This document shows, one piece after another, positions 1-5,783 of a stretch of 21,411 bases of DNA. Numbering within the stretch: position 1 is the stretch's first letter; each line of letters starts with the position of its first letter. The DNA is from Clostridia bacterium. GTDB taxonomy: Bacteria; Bacillota; Clostridia; Christensenellales; Borkfalkiaceae. A program made the translations under genes and the position numbers. The notes under the pieces are model-generated. The model was given only the letters and a program-made list of their open reading frames with translations, was not told the origin of the DNA and did no database searches. The stretch lies in assembly GCA_900767815.1 (NCBI GenBank), contig CAAGAM010000033.1, forward strand, positions 1-21,411. Reading direction: 5' to 3'.

Positions 1-441
1 AACGTCGATAAGATATCCTATCGCCTGCAAAGTGTAAAATGAAATTCCGAGCGGTAGAATCAATTTCAGCGAAGGAATCTGCGCGTCAAAGTTTACTTTT
101 TTGAAAACAGAATTAAGCAGAGCGGCAAAAGGAGAATAAAATTTCAAAAAAGCAATAATTCCGACGTTAAGCAATATTGTTAAAAGCATTGCCGTCTTAT
201 TCTTTTTCTTTGTCGTTTTTACGTCCGCGGAAGAATCGTTCTGTCTTTGAATATACGCCGCGCACAGCCAGACGCTTACAGCCGTAAGACAGATAAAAGG
301 AGTAAGATAAGTGCTTATTATCGCATAAAAAGTAACGCTTGCGACAAGTAAAACTATCCACCTGTATCTTAACGAAATAAGATAATAAATCGCCACGGCG
401 CAAATAAGTACAATAAAAAAGATTAACATCATCTTATTCAT
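1..441 (-). CDS. MBOAT-family O-acyltransferase, N-terminal part (cut by window edge)
   Basis: This frame is open from an ATG at 441 to base 1 (147 residues) and continues outside the window. Seen: an N-terminus made of hydrophobic segments at about residues 2-20, 26-46 and 50-62, a Lys-rich cytoplasmic loop near 78-86, another segment near 88-105, then the stretch LPLGISFYTLQAIGYLIDV at the edge. That last stretch is the typical start of the conserved core of membrane-bound O-acyltransferases (DltB, AlgI, PatA-like). Family knowledge: these proteins move acyl groups across the membrane onto secreted polysaccharide, alginate, teichoic acid or cellulose. The catalytic His lies beyond the window, so the exact subfamily is open. 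The start is 27 nt downstream of a putative ECF promoter, with GAGG and GGGG purine runs ahead of it. The neighbouring glycosyltransferase suggests O-acylation of an exported glycan (inference). Confidence 0.85.
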   Translation of the reverse strand, partial: MNKMMLIFFIVLICAVAIYYLISLRYRWIVLLVASVTFYAIISTYLTPFICLTAVSVWLCAAYIQRQNDSSADVKTTKKKNKTAMLLTILLNVGIIAFLKFYSPFAALLNSVFKKVNFDAQIPSLKLILPLGISFYTLQAIGYLIDV

Positions 442-444
442 AGA

Positions 445-497
445 AAAACCCCGTTTCCTCTTGTTTTCATAATAGAAACAAGGAGAAACGGGGTTTT
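445..497 (-). terminator. Long hairpin between the anti-sigma and MBOAT genes
   Basis: An inverted repeat pairs AAAACCCCGTTTC with GAAACGGGGTTTT (13 bp). After a wobble and a mismatch the pairing continues for about 7 more bp (CTTGTTT with AAACAAG), around a short loop. On the minus strand it is followed by a T run, so it looks like an intrinsic terminator for the sigma/anti-sigma transcript. It ends three bases before the MBOAT start codon and overlaps the putative promoter at 476-503. On the plus strand the T run is shorter. Confidence 0.7.
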
Positions 498-503
498 GTC
501 CAC
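476..503 (-). promoter_or_regulatory. Putative ECF-type promoter, copy 3 (before the MBOAT gene)
   Basis: GTGGACAAA at 503-495 is followed after 13 nt by TTGTTT at 481-476. Box sequence and spacing are identical to the copies at 1944-1971 and 1279-1306. A start site about 7 nt downstream would give a leader of roughly 28 nt before the ATG at 441. Assignment to the neighbouring sigma factor is inference. Confidence 0.5.
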
Positions 504-524
504 GAATCCGGATGGATTTTTAAT

Positions 525-1259
525 TTAATTTTTGAAACTGTCGGATATAAAAGTCAGAATACCGTTCGCAACGCTTCGGTCGGTCGTATCGATTTTTATG
601 TTGTATCCGAAATTATTATAATTAAAATAACATAAAGAATTGTTTTTTCCTTGACTGAAGTAAAAAATAATTCCGTCTAATTCTTTTTCTCTCGTTATTT
701 GCTTGTATTCGTCAAGGGCTGTCAGATAAAGACCGTCTGCTTCTACATAGACGGAAATTTCAATATTTTCGCTTGAATTATATGAAATATAATAAGCGGC
801 GGTATCGCCTTTTTCATGATAGCCGACCGCTTCGTTCAGAACATATTCCTTATATTCGGTTACGGCGGAGGAGTTCACGAACGGCAGGAATTCTTTTTCC
901 GAATAATCTGCGTTGACTTCGGTGATTTGCTCCGACGAAACGGGGGATAAACCCATATGAAATTCAAGTACGTCAAGTTTTTTTAATGCAAAATAGCATA
1001 TCAATGCTGCTAAGACTAAAAATAATCCGATTGCCGCAATGTATAACGTTTTATTATTGCGAGAACCATTCACCGGACGATCGGAATCGTTTTCGCCTGC
1101 CGTTACGGTAACGGGAACGGCAACTTGTTCGGTTACCCGTTCCTTGTTCATATATTCTTTGGCTGCTTGCATTACGTTTACGGGCGGCATTTTTTCATCC
1201 TGCGCGTATTCCGAAAACAACGCTTCGAGCCGCTCGTCTTTTTTGTTTTTTTCTTTCAT
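525..1259 (-). CDS. One-pass membrane protein, probable anti-sigma factor
   Basis: A 244-residue protein with a hydrophilic N-terminal part of about 70 residues, one transmembrane helix at about 71-92 (TLYIAAIGLFLVLAALICYF) followed by basic residues, and an extracytoplasmic part of about 150 residues. No zinc-binding HxxxCxxC anti-sigma motif is visible, so it is not a classical ZAS protein. The role is inferred from position directly after an ECF sigma gene (49 nt) and from the inside/single-helix/outside layout shared by many anti-sigma factors. The N-terminal segment would bind sigma and the outer domain would sense envelope state. The start has AGAGGTG as ribosome binding site. A copy of the two-box motif lies just upstream, so it may have its own promoter besides readthrough from the sigma gene. 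A strong hairpin follows the stop codon. Confidence 0.65.
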   Translation of the reverse strand: MKEKNKKDERLEALFSEYAQDEKMPPVNVMQAAKEYMNKERVTEQVAVPVTVTAGENDSDRPVNGSRNNKTLYIAAIGLFLVLAALICYFALKKLDVLEFHMGLSPVSSEQITEVNADYSEKEFLPFVNSSAVTEYKEYVLNEAVGYHEKGDTAAYYISYNSSENIEISVYVEADGLYLTALDEYKQITREKELDGIIFYFSQGKNNSLCYFNYNNFGYNIKIDTTDRSVANGILTFISDSFKN

Positions 1260-1278
1260 AAAGCACCTCTTACTCTTA

Positions 1279-1306
1279 AAACAATTAAAACATTCGGTTT
1301 GTCCAC
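1279..1306 (-). promoter_or_regulatory. Putative ECF-type promoter, copy 2 (before the anti-sigma gene)
   Basis: GTGGACAAA at 1306-1298, 13 nt, then TTGTTT at 1284-1279, beginning two bases past the sigma stop codon. The surrounding bases also match copy 1 (a TGTTTT run before the second box). The implied start site falls close to the ribosome binding site of the anti-sigma gene, so the leader would be very short. Confidence 0.45.
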
Positions 1307-1308
1307 CG

Positions 1309-1842
1309 TTAAAGCAAAGTTTTCATAAATTCTTCGGCTTTTGCGATTTCTTTCGCGACGTATGACTTCGATTTTCCTATTTCCTTTGCTATTTCGCGCA
1401 CAGTCATATCCAAAAAATATTTCATATAAATCATTTGCTTTACGATAGGCGGAGCAAGAGAATTCATCAATTTTTCCACGAGAAGTTGCGTCGTTGTTTT
1501 GTCTTCTACGTCGTTGCCGTCGGAAAGACAGAAAAACTCGTCTATATTTTCCGTCGGGTGATTCAGAGACGATTTTAACGCGTTCAACGCCGTATTCCTT
1601 ACTATTTTACATACCCACGCGTATGCGTTAGTTCCTTTTTTATACTTGCCGATGTTTTTAACTATTTTCAGAAAACTGTCCTGAACCACGTCTTCCGCAA
1701 AAAAAGAATCCCTTACTACGCCTCGGGCAACCATCAACATTGTTTTACCCATAAACGAATACAGCAAATCTACGCCGTTGTCGTTTCCGTCTTTTATCAA
1801 AGAGAGGGCGTATTCGGTTTTTTCGTATAACTCGACGTTCAA
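1309..1842 (-). CDS. ECF-type RNA polymerase sigma factor
   Basis: A 177-residue sigma-70-family protein with the two ECF domains. Region 2 lies at about residues 24-95 (DLLYSFMGKTM, FAEDVVQDSFLKIVKNI, AYAWVCKIVRNTALN). Region 4 lies at about 118-175 with the helix-turn-helix MTVREIAKEIGKSKSYVAKE. It recruits RNA polymerase to alternative promoters. The frame is open up to 2022, but the start is placed at the TTG at 1842. GGAG lies 8 nt before it, and a perfect vegetative promoter at 1880-1908 sits inside the longer frame, so a longer protein would begin before its own mRNA. The extra residues also look non-coding. The next gene encodes a membrane protein likely to hold it inactive. Candidate targets carry the GTGGACAAA/TTGTTT motif (inference). 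Confidence 0.9.
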   Translation of the reverse strand: MNVELYEKTEYALSLIKDGNDNGVDLLYSFMGKTMLMVARGVVRDSFFAEDVVQDSFLKIVKNIGKYKKGTNAYAWVCKIVRNTALNALKSSLNHPTENIDEFFCLSDGNDVEDKTTTQLLVEKLMNSLAPPIVKQMIYMKYFLDMTVREIAKEIGKSKSYVAKEIAKAEEFMKTLL

Positions 1843-1879
1843 AGCGTTTTCTCCGATAATCAGTAATAATAGTGTTACA

Positions 1880-1908
1880 ATTATAGCATATTTAATAGAT
1901 TTTGTAAA
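1880..1908 (-). promoter_or_regulatory. Vegetative promoter of the sigma/anti-sigma operon
   Basis: TTTACA (1908-1903), a 17 nt spacer, then TATAAT (1885-1880). Transcription would start near 1873, about 31 nt before the TTG start at 1842. This shows basal sigma expression does not need the ECF motif. Confidence 0.8.
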
Positions 1909-1943
1909 ACGTAATTGCCTTCCGGTAACGTTTTTCGGAAATC

Positions 1944-1971
1944 GTGGACAAAACCGTGTTTTCGATTGTTT
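1944..1971 (+). promoter_or_regulatory. Putative ECF-type promoter, copy 1 (before the glycosyltransferase)
   Basis: GTGGACAAA at 1944-1952, 13 nt, then TTGTTT at 1966-1971, on the plus strand. It lies back to back with the vegetative promoter of the sigma gene. Transcription would begin near 1978, about 54 nt before the glycosyltransferase ATG at 2032. Confidence 0.5.
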
Positions 1972-1994
1972 TATAAATGACAACGCCAAAAACA

Positions 1995-2020
1995 AAGGAG
2001 GTCGCCCTGAAAAATCGGGC
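1995..2020 (+). promoter_or_regulatory. Distant AAGGAGG site with a small stem before the glycosyltransferase start
   Basis: AAGGAGG at 1995-2001 is the best ribosome binding site in this leader, but it lies 30 nt before the ATG at 2032, too far for normal use. A small stem (GCCC at 2004-2007 with GGGC at 2017-2020) lies between them and would shorten the effective gap to about 13 nt. No good start codon follows the site at normal spacing in a long frame. Confidence 0.35.
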
Positions 2021-2031
2021 ATACGACGCTT

Positions 2032-2361
2032 ATGAAAAAGAAACCAACTTTATACGTCATTATCATCTGTTTATGGACTTGCTGTCTTGCCGTGCTCGGG
2101 TTTGCTTTTTCATGGCTTATCATCGGATTAAACGATTATTCTGCGGTAAAAAAAGCATTCGTTATCGCTTTGCTTACCATAAACACAATCGTGCTCGCAG
2201 TGTTGTGGTTCGGAAGTATTAAGGATTTCGTGTTCTCGGTAAGTTACGCCGTGTTACGAAAAAAACTTAACGACAAATATGCCGACATCAAAGAAAGTTC
2301 GGATAGATCCGCAAAACGCGCCCCGCGTACTTTTGCTTTATTGTACGTGCAACGATTTTAA
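2032..2361 (+). CDS. N-terminal membrane part of a split glycosyltransferase
   Basis: A 109-residue frame that begins MKKKPTLYVIIICLW and has two transmembrane helices, at about 7-30 and 41-62. The next ~20 residues look like the cytoplasmic linker that precedes the catalytic domain of processive GT2 enzymes. From about residue 86 (after DKYADIK) the sequence turns Arg/Ser-rich and loses protein character. At the same place the +1 frame starts to read a glycosyltransferase domain. The two frames overlap by 83 nt, far more than coupled genes usually do. I read this as the front half of one protein broken by a single-base indel near 2285-2300, either a real mutation or a sequence error. The alternative, a separate small membrane protein, seems less likely. 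Confidence 0.6.
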   Translation: MKKKPTLYVIIICLWTCCLAVLGFAFSWLIIGLNDYSAVKKAFVIALLTINTIVLAVLWFGSIKDFVFSVSYAVLRKKLNDKYADIKESSDRSAKRAPRTFALLYVQRF

Positions 2362-3655
2362 TGCCAAAGCGCTTACCGCTTGCCGAAAACAGGATTATCC
2401 TAATTTCAAAACGGTAATTTTAGACGACAGCAATAAATTCGAATATATCAAGGAAATAAACAAGTTTTACGTTCAACATCAAAACGTAGAAATTGCCCGC
2501 CGTAAAAATAAAGCGGGATATAAAGCGGGCAACCTGAACAATTACCTTGCCGGCAGAACGGATTACGATTATTTCGTAGTGCTGGACAGCGATGAAGTAA
2601 TTCCGCCCGACTATATCAGACAGGTTCTGAAATATTTTGCTTACAATAAAAATTGCGGAGCGGTACAGGCAAAACATAAAGCGCAGAAAGGCGAAAACGT
2701 ATTTCAACGTCTTATGGGACTCTGCGTAGGCAGCAACGGAGAAACCGTGCAGGTTATCAAGAACTTTTACGGCGCAAACGCTCTTATCGGACACGGTATG
2801 ACGATAAGTCGCGAATGCTATGAAAAAACGGGCGGTTTCCCTCTTGTCGTTGCGGAAGACATTTCCTTTGCCGTTGAAATAAAAAATGCCGGACTCGATA
2901 TTATTTACGCCCCCGATATTCTTTGTTACGAAGAATTTCCCGTAAACTACGTTTCGCTGAAAAAACGGCAATGCAAGTGGACGCAGGGAAACCTCGAATA
3001 CATGAAAAAATATAATAAAGATATCGACAACAGCAAAATGACGTGGTTTGAAAAACTCGACATAAAACTGTCCCATTACAGTTTGCCCATTGTGCCTGTA
3101 TTAAGTTTTCTGCTTGCCGTATGCACGATCTTTCTCGGTTTCTTGGGATATCCCGTTATCCGTTATTCGCTTGCGGTATACGGAATAATGATTCTTTTCC
3201 TGTGTTCTCCGATGATTCCCGATTTATTTGTGTATAAACGTACGCAAAACGTATTTCTGCTGATACCCTATTTTATCGTAAACGTGGCAACTTACGCCTC
3301 TCTTGCTCCTATGATGTTAAAAACGGTGTTTTTAGGCGTGCTTGGAAAGAAGGCAACTTTTATCGTTACGCCCAAGCAGTCCGAAAAGTTCCGTTTTTCG
3401 GAAATGATTAAATATTCGTGGGACTCTTTGGCATTCGGCATAATTATGGGTATTCTTGCGATGTTTGCTTGCGGAAGTATTTTGCCTGTAATTTTCGTAG
3501 TGGCAGGGTGTGTCTCCGCTCCGTTTATTATCGCTTTATCGAATATTTCTGTAAAGGAAAGAAAAGCAAAAAGCAATCGCAAGTATATAGAAAAGTATGA
3601 TAGAACCCGCACTGTATTATTAAACGGCAGACCTCATCTTGAAACTAATAATTGA
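2279..3655 (+). CDS. Processive family 2 glycosyltransferase (cellulose-synthase-like), catalytic part
   Basis: 458 residues in this frame. Seen motifs: DD at 49-50, DSD at 103-105 (metal/nucleotide-sugar DxD), the acceptor stretch GHGMTISRECYEKTGGFP at 171-188, AED at 192-194 (general base, TED-like), and RQCKW at 220-224 (a weak version of the QxxRW acceptor motif). Several transmembrane helices follow at about 259-280, 283-300, 315-345, 385-405 and 408-425, and the tail is basic. This is the layout of enzymes that polymerise a beta-glycan or similar polymer and push it through the membrane. The product cannot be named. The missing two N-terminal helices are in the preceding frame at 2032, so the intact protein would be about 540 residues. 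The ATG at 2279 is only the first ATG of the frame and has no ribosome binding site. The gene lies opposite the ECF sigma gene and is preceded by a putative ECF promoter. Confidence 0.85.
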   Translation: MPTSKKVRIDPQNAPRVLLLYCTCNDFNAKALTACRKQDYPNFKTVILDDSNKFEYIKEINKFYVQHQNVEIARRKNKAGYKAGNLNNYLAGRTDYDYFVVLDSDEVIPPDYIRQVLKYFAYNKNCGAVQAKHKAQKGENVFQRLMGLCVGSNGETVQVIKNFYGANALIGHGMTISRECYEKTGGFPLVVAEDISFAVEIKNAGLDIIYAPDILCYEEFPVNYVSLKKRQCKWTQGNLEYMKKYNKDIDNSKMTWFEKLDIKLSHYSLPIVPVLSFLLAVCTIFLGFLGYPVIRYSLAVYGIMILFLCSPMIPDLFVYKRTQNVFLLIPYFIVNVATYASLAPMMLKTVFLGVLGKKATFIVTPKQSEKFRFSEMIKYSWDSLAFGIIMGILAMFACGSILPVIFVVAGCVSAPFIIALSNISVKERKAKSNRKYIEKYDRTRTVLLNGRPHLETNN

Positions 3656-3704
3656 GTTTGGGGCATACAACTTAATTCCAGGTGCTTTCGGTTATGTTTT
3701 TCTT

Positions 3705-3736
3705 CGGACGGCGTTTATTACGTCGTCCGTTTTGTT
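3705..3736 (+). terminator. Terminator after the glycosyltransferase
   Basis: CGGACGGCG (3705-3713) pairs with CGTCGTCCG (3721-3729), with one G-T wobble and a 7 nt loop, followed by a T-rich run. It lies 50 nt past the glycosyltransferase stop codon. Confidence 0.75.
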
Positions 3737-3789
3737 GTATAAAAAAATTATTACCGACAAATTTTTTATAATTTATACACTCTCGGCGA

Positions 3790-3818
3790 TTGACTTTTTT
3801 GTTTTATTAAGGTATACT
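3790..3818 (+). promoter_or_regulatory. Vegetative promoter of the ATPase gene
   Basis: TTGACT (3790-3795), 17 nt, then TATACT (3813-3818). Transcription would start near 3825, about 44 nt before the ATG at 3869. AGGTGA lies 6 nt before that ATG. Confidence 0.8.
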
Positions 3819-3868
3819 ATTATTGAAAATTTTTGCAGCATAATGCAAAATAGTCTGATAGGTGAGAT

Positions 3869-5113
3869 ATGGAGATTAAAAGAGATCGTTATTTGAAAAA
3901 ACTTACAGATCGAATGAACAACGGGCTCATAAAGGTGATTACAGGAATTCGCCGTTCCGGGAAATCTTATCTTTTATTTGAGTTCTTCTATAAATATTTG
4001 AAAGAACAAGGCGTTGACGACAATCATATTATAAAACTCGCGTTAGACGACAGAAGAAATAAACAGTATCGCAATCCCGACGCTTTGTGCGATTACGTTT
4101 ACAAAAAAATCGCCGACGAGAAACAGTATTATATTCTGCTCGACGAAGTGCAATTCGTGGACGAGTTTGAAGACGTGTTAAACAGTTTTTTGCACGTTAA
4201 AAATGCGGATACCTACGTTACGGGCAGCAACGCTAAATTTCTGTCGAAAGACATTATTACCGAATTCCGCGGGCGCGGCGACGAAATCCATATTTCTCCG
4301 CTTTCGTTTAAGGAGTTCTTTTCCGTTTACGACGGAACAAAAGAAGACGCGTGGAAAGAATTTTGTCTTTATGGCGGACTGCCCAAAGTTTTAGAGTATA
4401 AAACAGACGAAGACAAGGTTGCTTATCTGAAAAATATTTTTGAAGAAACTTATCTGACGGATATAAAAGAAAAATATAAAATTCGTAACGACGCCGAACT
4501 ATCCGAACTTTTAGACATTCTATCTTCCTCTATCGGCTCGCTTACCAACCCCAAAAAACTGTCGGATACCTTTAAAAGCGTAAAACAGGTCTCGTTTCAT
4601 CCCGACACAATCAATCATTATCTCGAATATTTGTGCGATTCCTATTTGATTTCGCAAGCAAAACGCTACGATATTAAAGGGAAAAAATATATCAATACTC
4701 CTTCTAAATATTACTACACCGATATCGGCTTGCGAAACGCGCGGCTTAACTTCCGTCAATACGAAGAAACTCATATTATGGAAAATATTATCTATAACGA
4801 ACTTAAAATAATGGGATTCAACGTTGACGTAGGCGTCGTTGAATACAGTAAAAACGAAAACGGCAAATCGGTGAGAATTCAGGCGGAAGTAGATTTTGTT
4901 TGCAATAAGGCGGATCAACGTTATTATATTCAATCGGCATTTTCCATCCCGGATCAGGAAAAAATGTTGCAGGAGCAAAATTCTTTGATGAGAATTGCGG
5001 ATTCGTTCAAAAAAATTATTATCGTTAAAGACGGAATTAAATCCCATTATAATGAAAACGGAGTATTGATATTGAATCTGTTTGATTTTTTGTTAAACGA
5101 AAATAGTTTGTAA
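3869..5113 (+). CDS. ATP-binding protein of the AAA_14/DUF4143 type
   Basis: A 414-residue soluble protein. Residues 1-150 form a P-loop ATPase: Walker A GIRRSGKS at 26-33, Walker B YILLDEVQ at 88-95, a sensor-like TGSNAKFLS at 118-126, and the conserved PLSFKEF at 144-150. The middle part has winged-helix character (about 210-290). The C-terminal DUF4143 part contains HIMENIIYNEL (302-312) and the stretch AEVDF (339-343) with YYIQSAF (362-368). The latter resembles the E-x-D and Q/E-x-K core of PD-(D/E)XK folds, here with the lysine position changed, so nuclease activity is doubtful. These proteins are very common in gut Clostridia and Bacteroidetes, usually as single genes, and their function is not established. 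Here too the gene stands alone, with its own promoter, next to mobile-element remains. Confidence 0.9.
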   Translation: MEIKRDRYLKKLTDRMNNGLIKVITGIRRSGKSYLLFEFFYKYLKEQGVDDNHIIKLALDDRRNKQYRNPDALCDYVYKKIADEKQYYILLDEVQFVDEFEDVLNSFLHVKNADTYVTGSNAKFLSKDIITEFRGRGDEIHISPLSFKEFFSVYDGTKEDAWKEFCLYGGLPKVLEYKTDEDKVAYLKNIFEETYLTDIKEKYKIRNDAELSELLDILSSSIGSLTNPKKLSDTFKSVKQVSFHPDTINHYLEYLCDSYLISQAKRYDIKGKKYINTPSKYYYTDIGLRNARLNFRQYEETHIMENIIYNELKIMGFNVDVGVVEYSKNENGKSVRIQAEVDFVCNKADQRYYIQSAFSIPDQEKMLQEQNSLMRIADSFKKIIIVKDGIKSHYNENGVLILNLFDFLLNENSL

Positions 5114-5161
5114 ATTTTAATAGAAAACAAAAGATTAAAAAAATAAAAGGAGACAATCCGA

Positions 5162-5599
5162 ATGAAAGCAGTCATATACGCGAGATATAGTTCGGATAAT
5201 CAGACGGTAGCGAGTATCAAAGGGTAGCTTCACGAGTGTATGGAATTTGCCGAGCGTACCGAAATCGACGTCGTCGGCAACTATATCGATCGCGCGTTGA
5301 CTGCCAAAACGGATAACCGTCTCCGAATTTCAACGAATGATCAAAGACAGTTATAAACACGCTTTCGATTGCATTATCGTTTGGAAACTCAGCAGGTTTG
5401 CCCGTAACCGTTACGACTCCGCTCATTATAAAGCCTTCTGAAAAAGAACGGCGTAAAAGTTATATCAGCCAAAGAATCTATCGGCAAAGGCTCCGAGGGA
5501 ATCCTTCTTGAATCCGTCCTTGAAGGGTTTGAGCAAGCAAATGGACACAATAGACTTAAAAAATTAAATTCAGAATTCAAAGTAGCGATTTCAACGTAA
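5162..5599 (+). pseudogene. Decayed, truncated large serine recombinase
   Basis: The start MKAVIYARYSSDNQT, with AGGAG ahead of it, is the N-terminus of a resolvase/invertase-type serine recombinase; the Ser in YSSDNQ is the nucleophile position. The frame stops at TAG 5225 where family members read a Gln codon. The remainder can be followed through a one-base insertion near 5323 and a one-base loss near 5438: CMEFAERTEIDVVGNYIDRA, EFQRMIKDSYKHAFDCIIVW, KLSRFARNRYDSAHYKAF, KKNGVKVISAKES and ILLESVLEGF. Family members usually have KLDRFARNR, so the Asp is lost as well. After EGF the similarity ends and a stop follows at 5597. The product would cover only the first ~145 of about 500 residues. 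This is a dead integration gene and marks an old mobile element. Confidence 0.88.
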
Positions 5600-5602
5600 A
5601 GC

Positions 5603-5629
5603 AAAAGCCGAGACGAGTCTCGGCTTTTT
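5603..5629. terminator. Bidirectional terminator after the recombinase remnant
   Basis: AAAAGCCGAGAC (5603-5614) and GTCTCGGCTTTT (5617-5628) are perfect inverted copies with almost no loop. The T run on the plus strand and A run on the other side allow termination both ways. Confidence 0.85.
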
Positions 5630-5639
5630 ATATTGCGGG

Positions 5640-5783
5640 GTGAATTATACTATTAAGTGCAACAGTTGGGGGAAAAAAGAAGTTCATATAAATCTATGGT
5701 ATAATAGTTTTAACGACAAAACAAAAACCGGGGAGAAATATATGAACTACCCTCATTTTACCATAGAAGAACGCTGTTGTCTA
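5640..5783 (+). mobile_element. Left-end remnant of an IS30-family insertion sequence
   Basis: The piece has a leader of about 100 nt, an extended -10 promoter (TGGTATAAT, 5697-5705), GGGGAG as ribosome binding site and the first codons of a transposase, MNYPHFTIEERCCL, starting at 5742. TIEER near the N-terminus is typical of IS30 transposases (the family start is like MxYxHLTIEER). The similarity breaks at about 5783, where the sequence becomes the 3' part of a different gene. No right end, no DDE catalytic domain and no target duplication can be seen. The exact left boundary is uncertain; TGAATTATACTATTAAGTGC at about 5641 could lie in the terminal repeat. Confidence 0.65.

Noticed and set aside
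1977..2222. Plus-strand frame of 81 codons beginning ahead of the glycosyltransferase
   Set aside because: It overlaps the membrane-helix frame at 2032 and has no protein-like features; AAGGAGG falls inside it, not before it.
2420..3076. Minus-strand frame of 218 codons
   Set aside because: Antisense to the catalytic motifs of the glycosyltransferase.
3639..3896. Plus-strand frame of 85 codons between the glycosyltransferase and the ATPase
   Set aside because: It runs over the terminator and the vegetative promoter of the ATPase gene and overlaps both genes.
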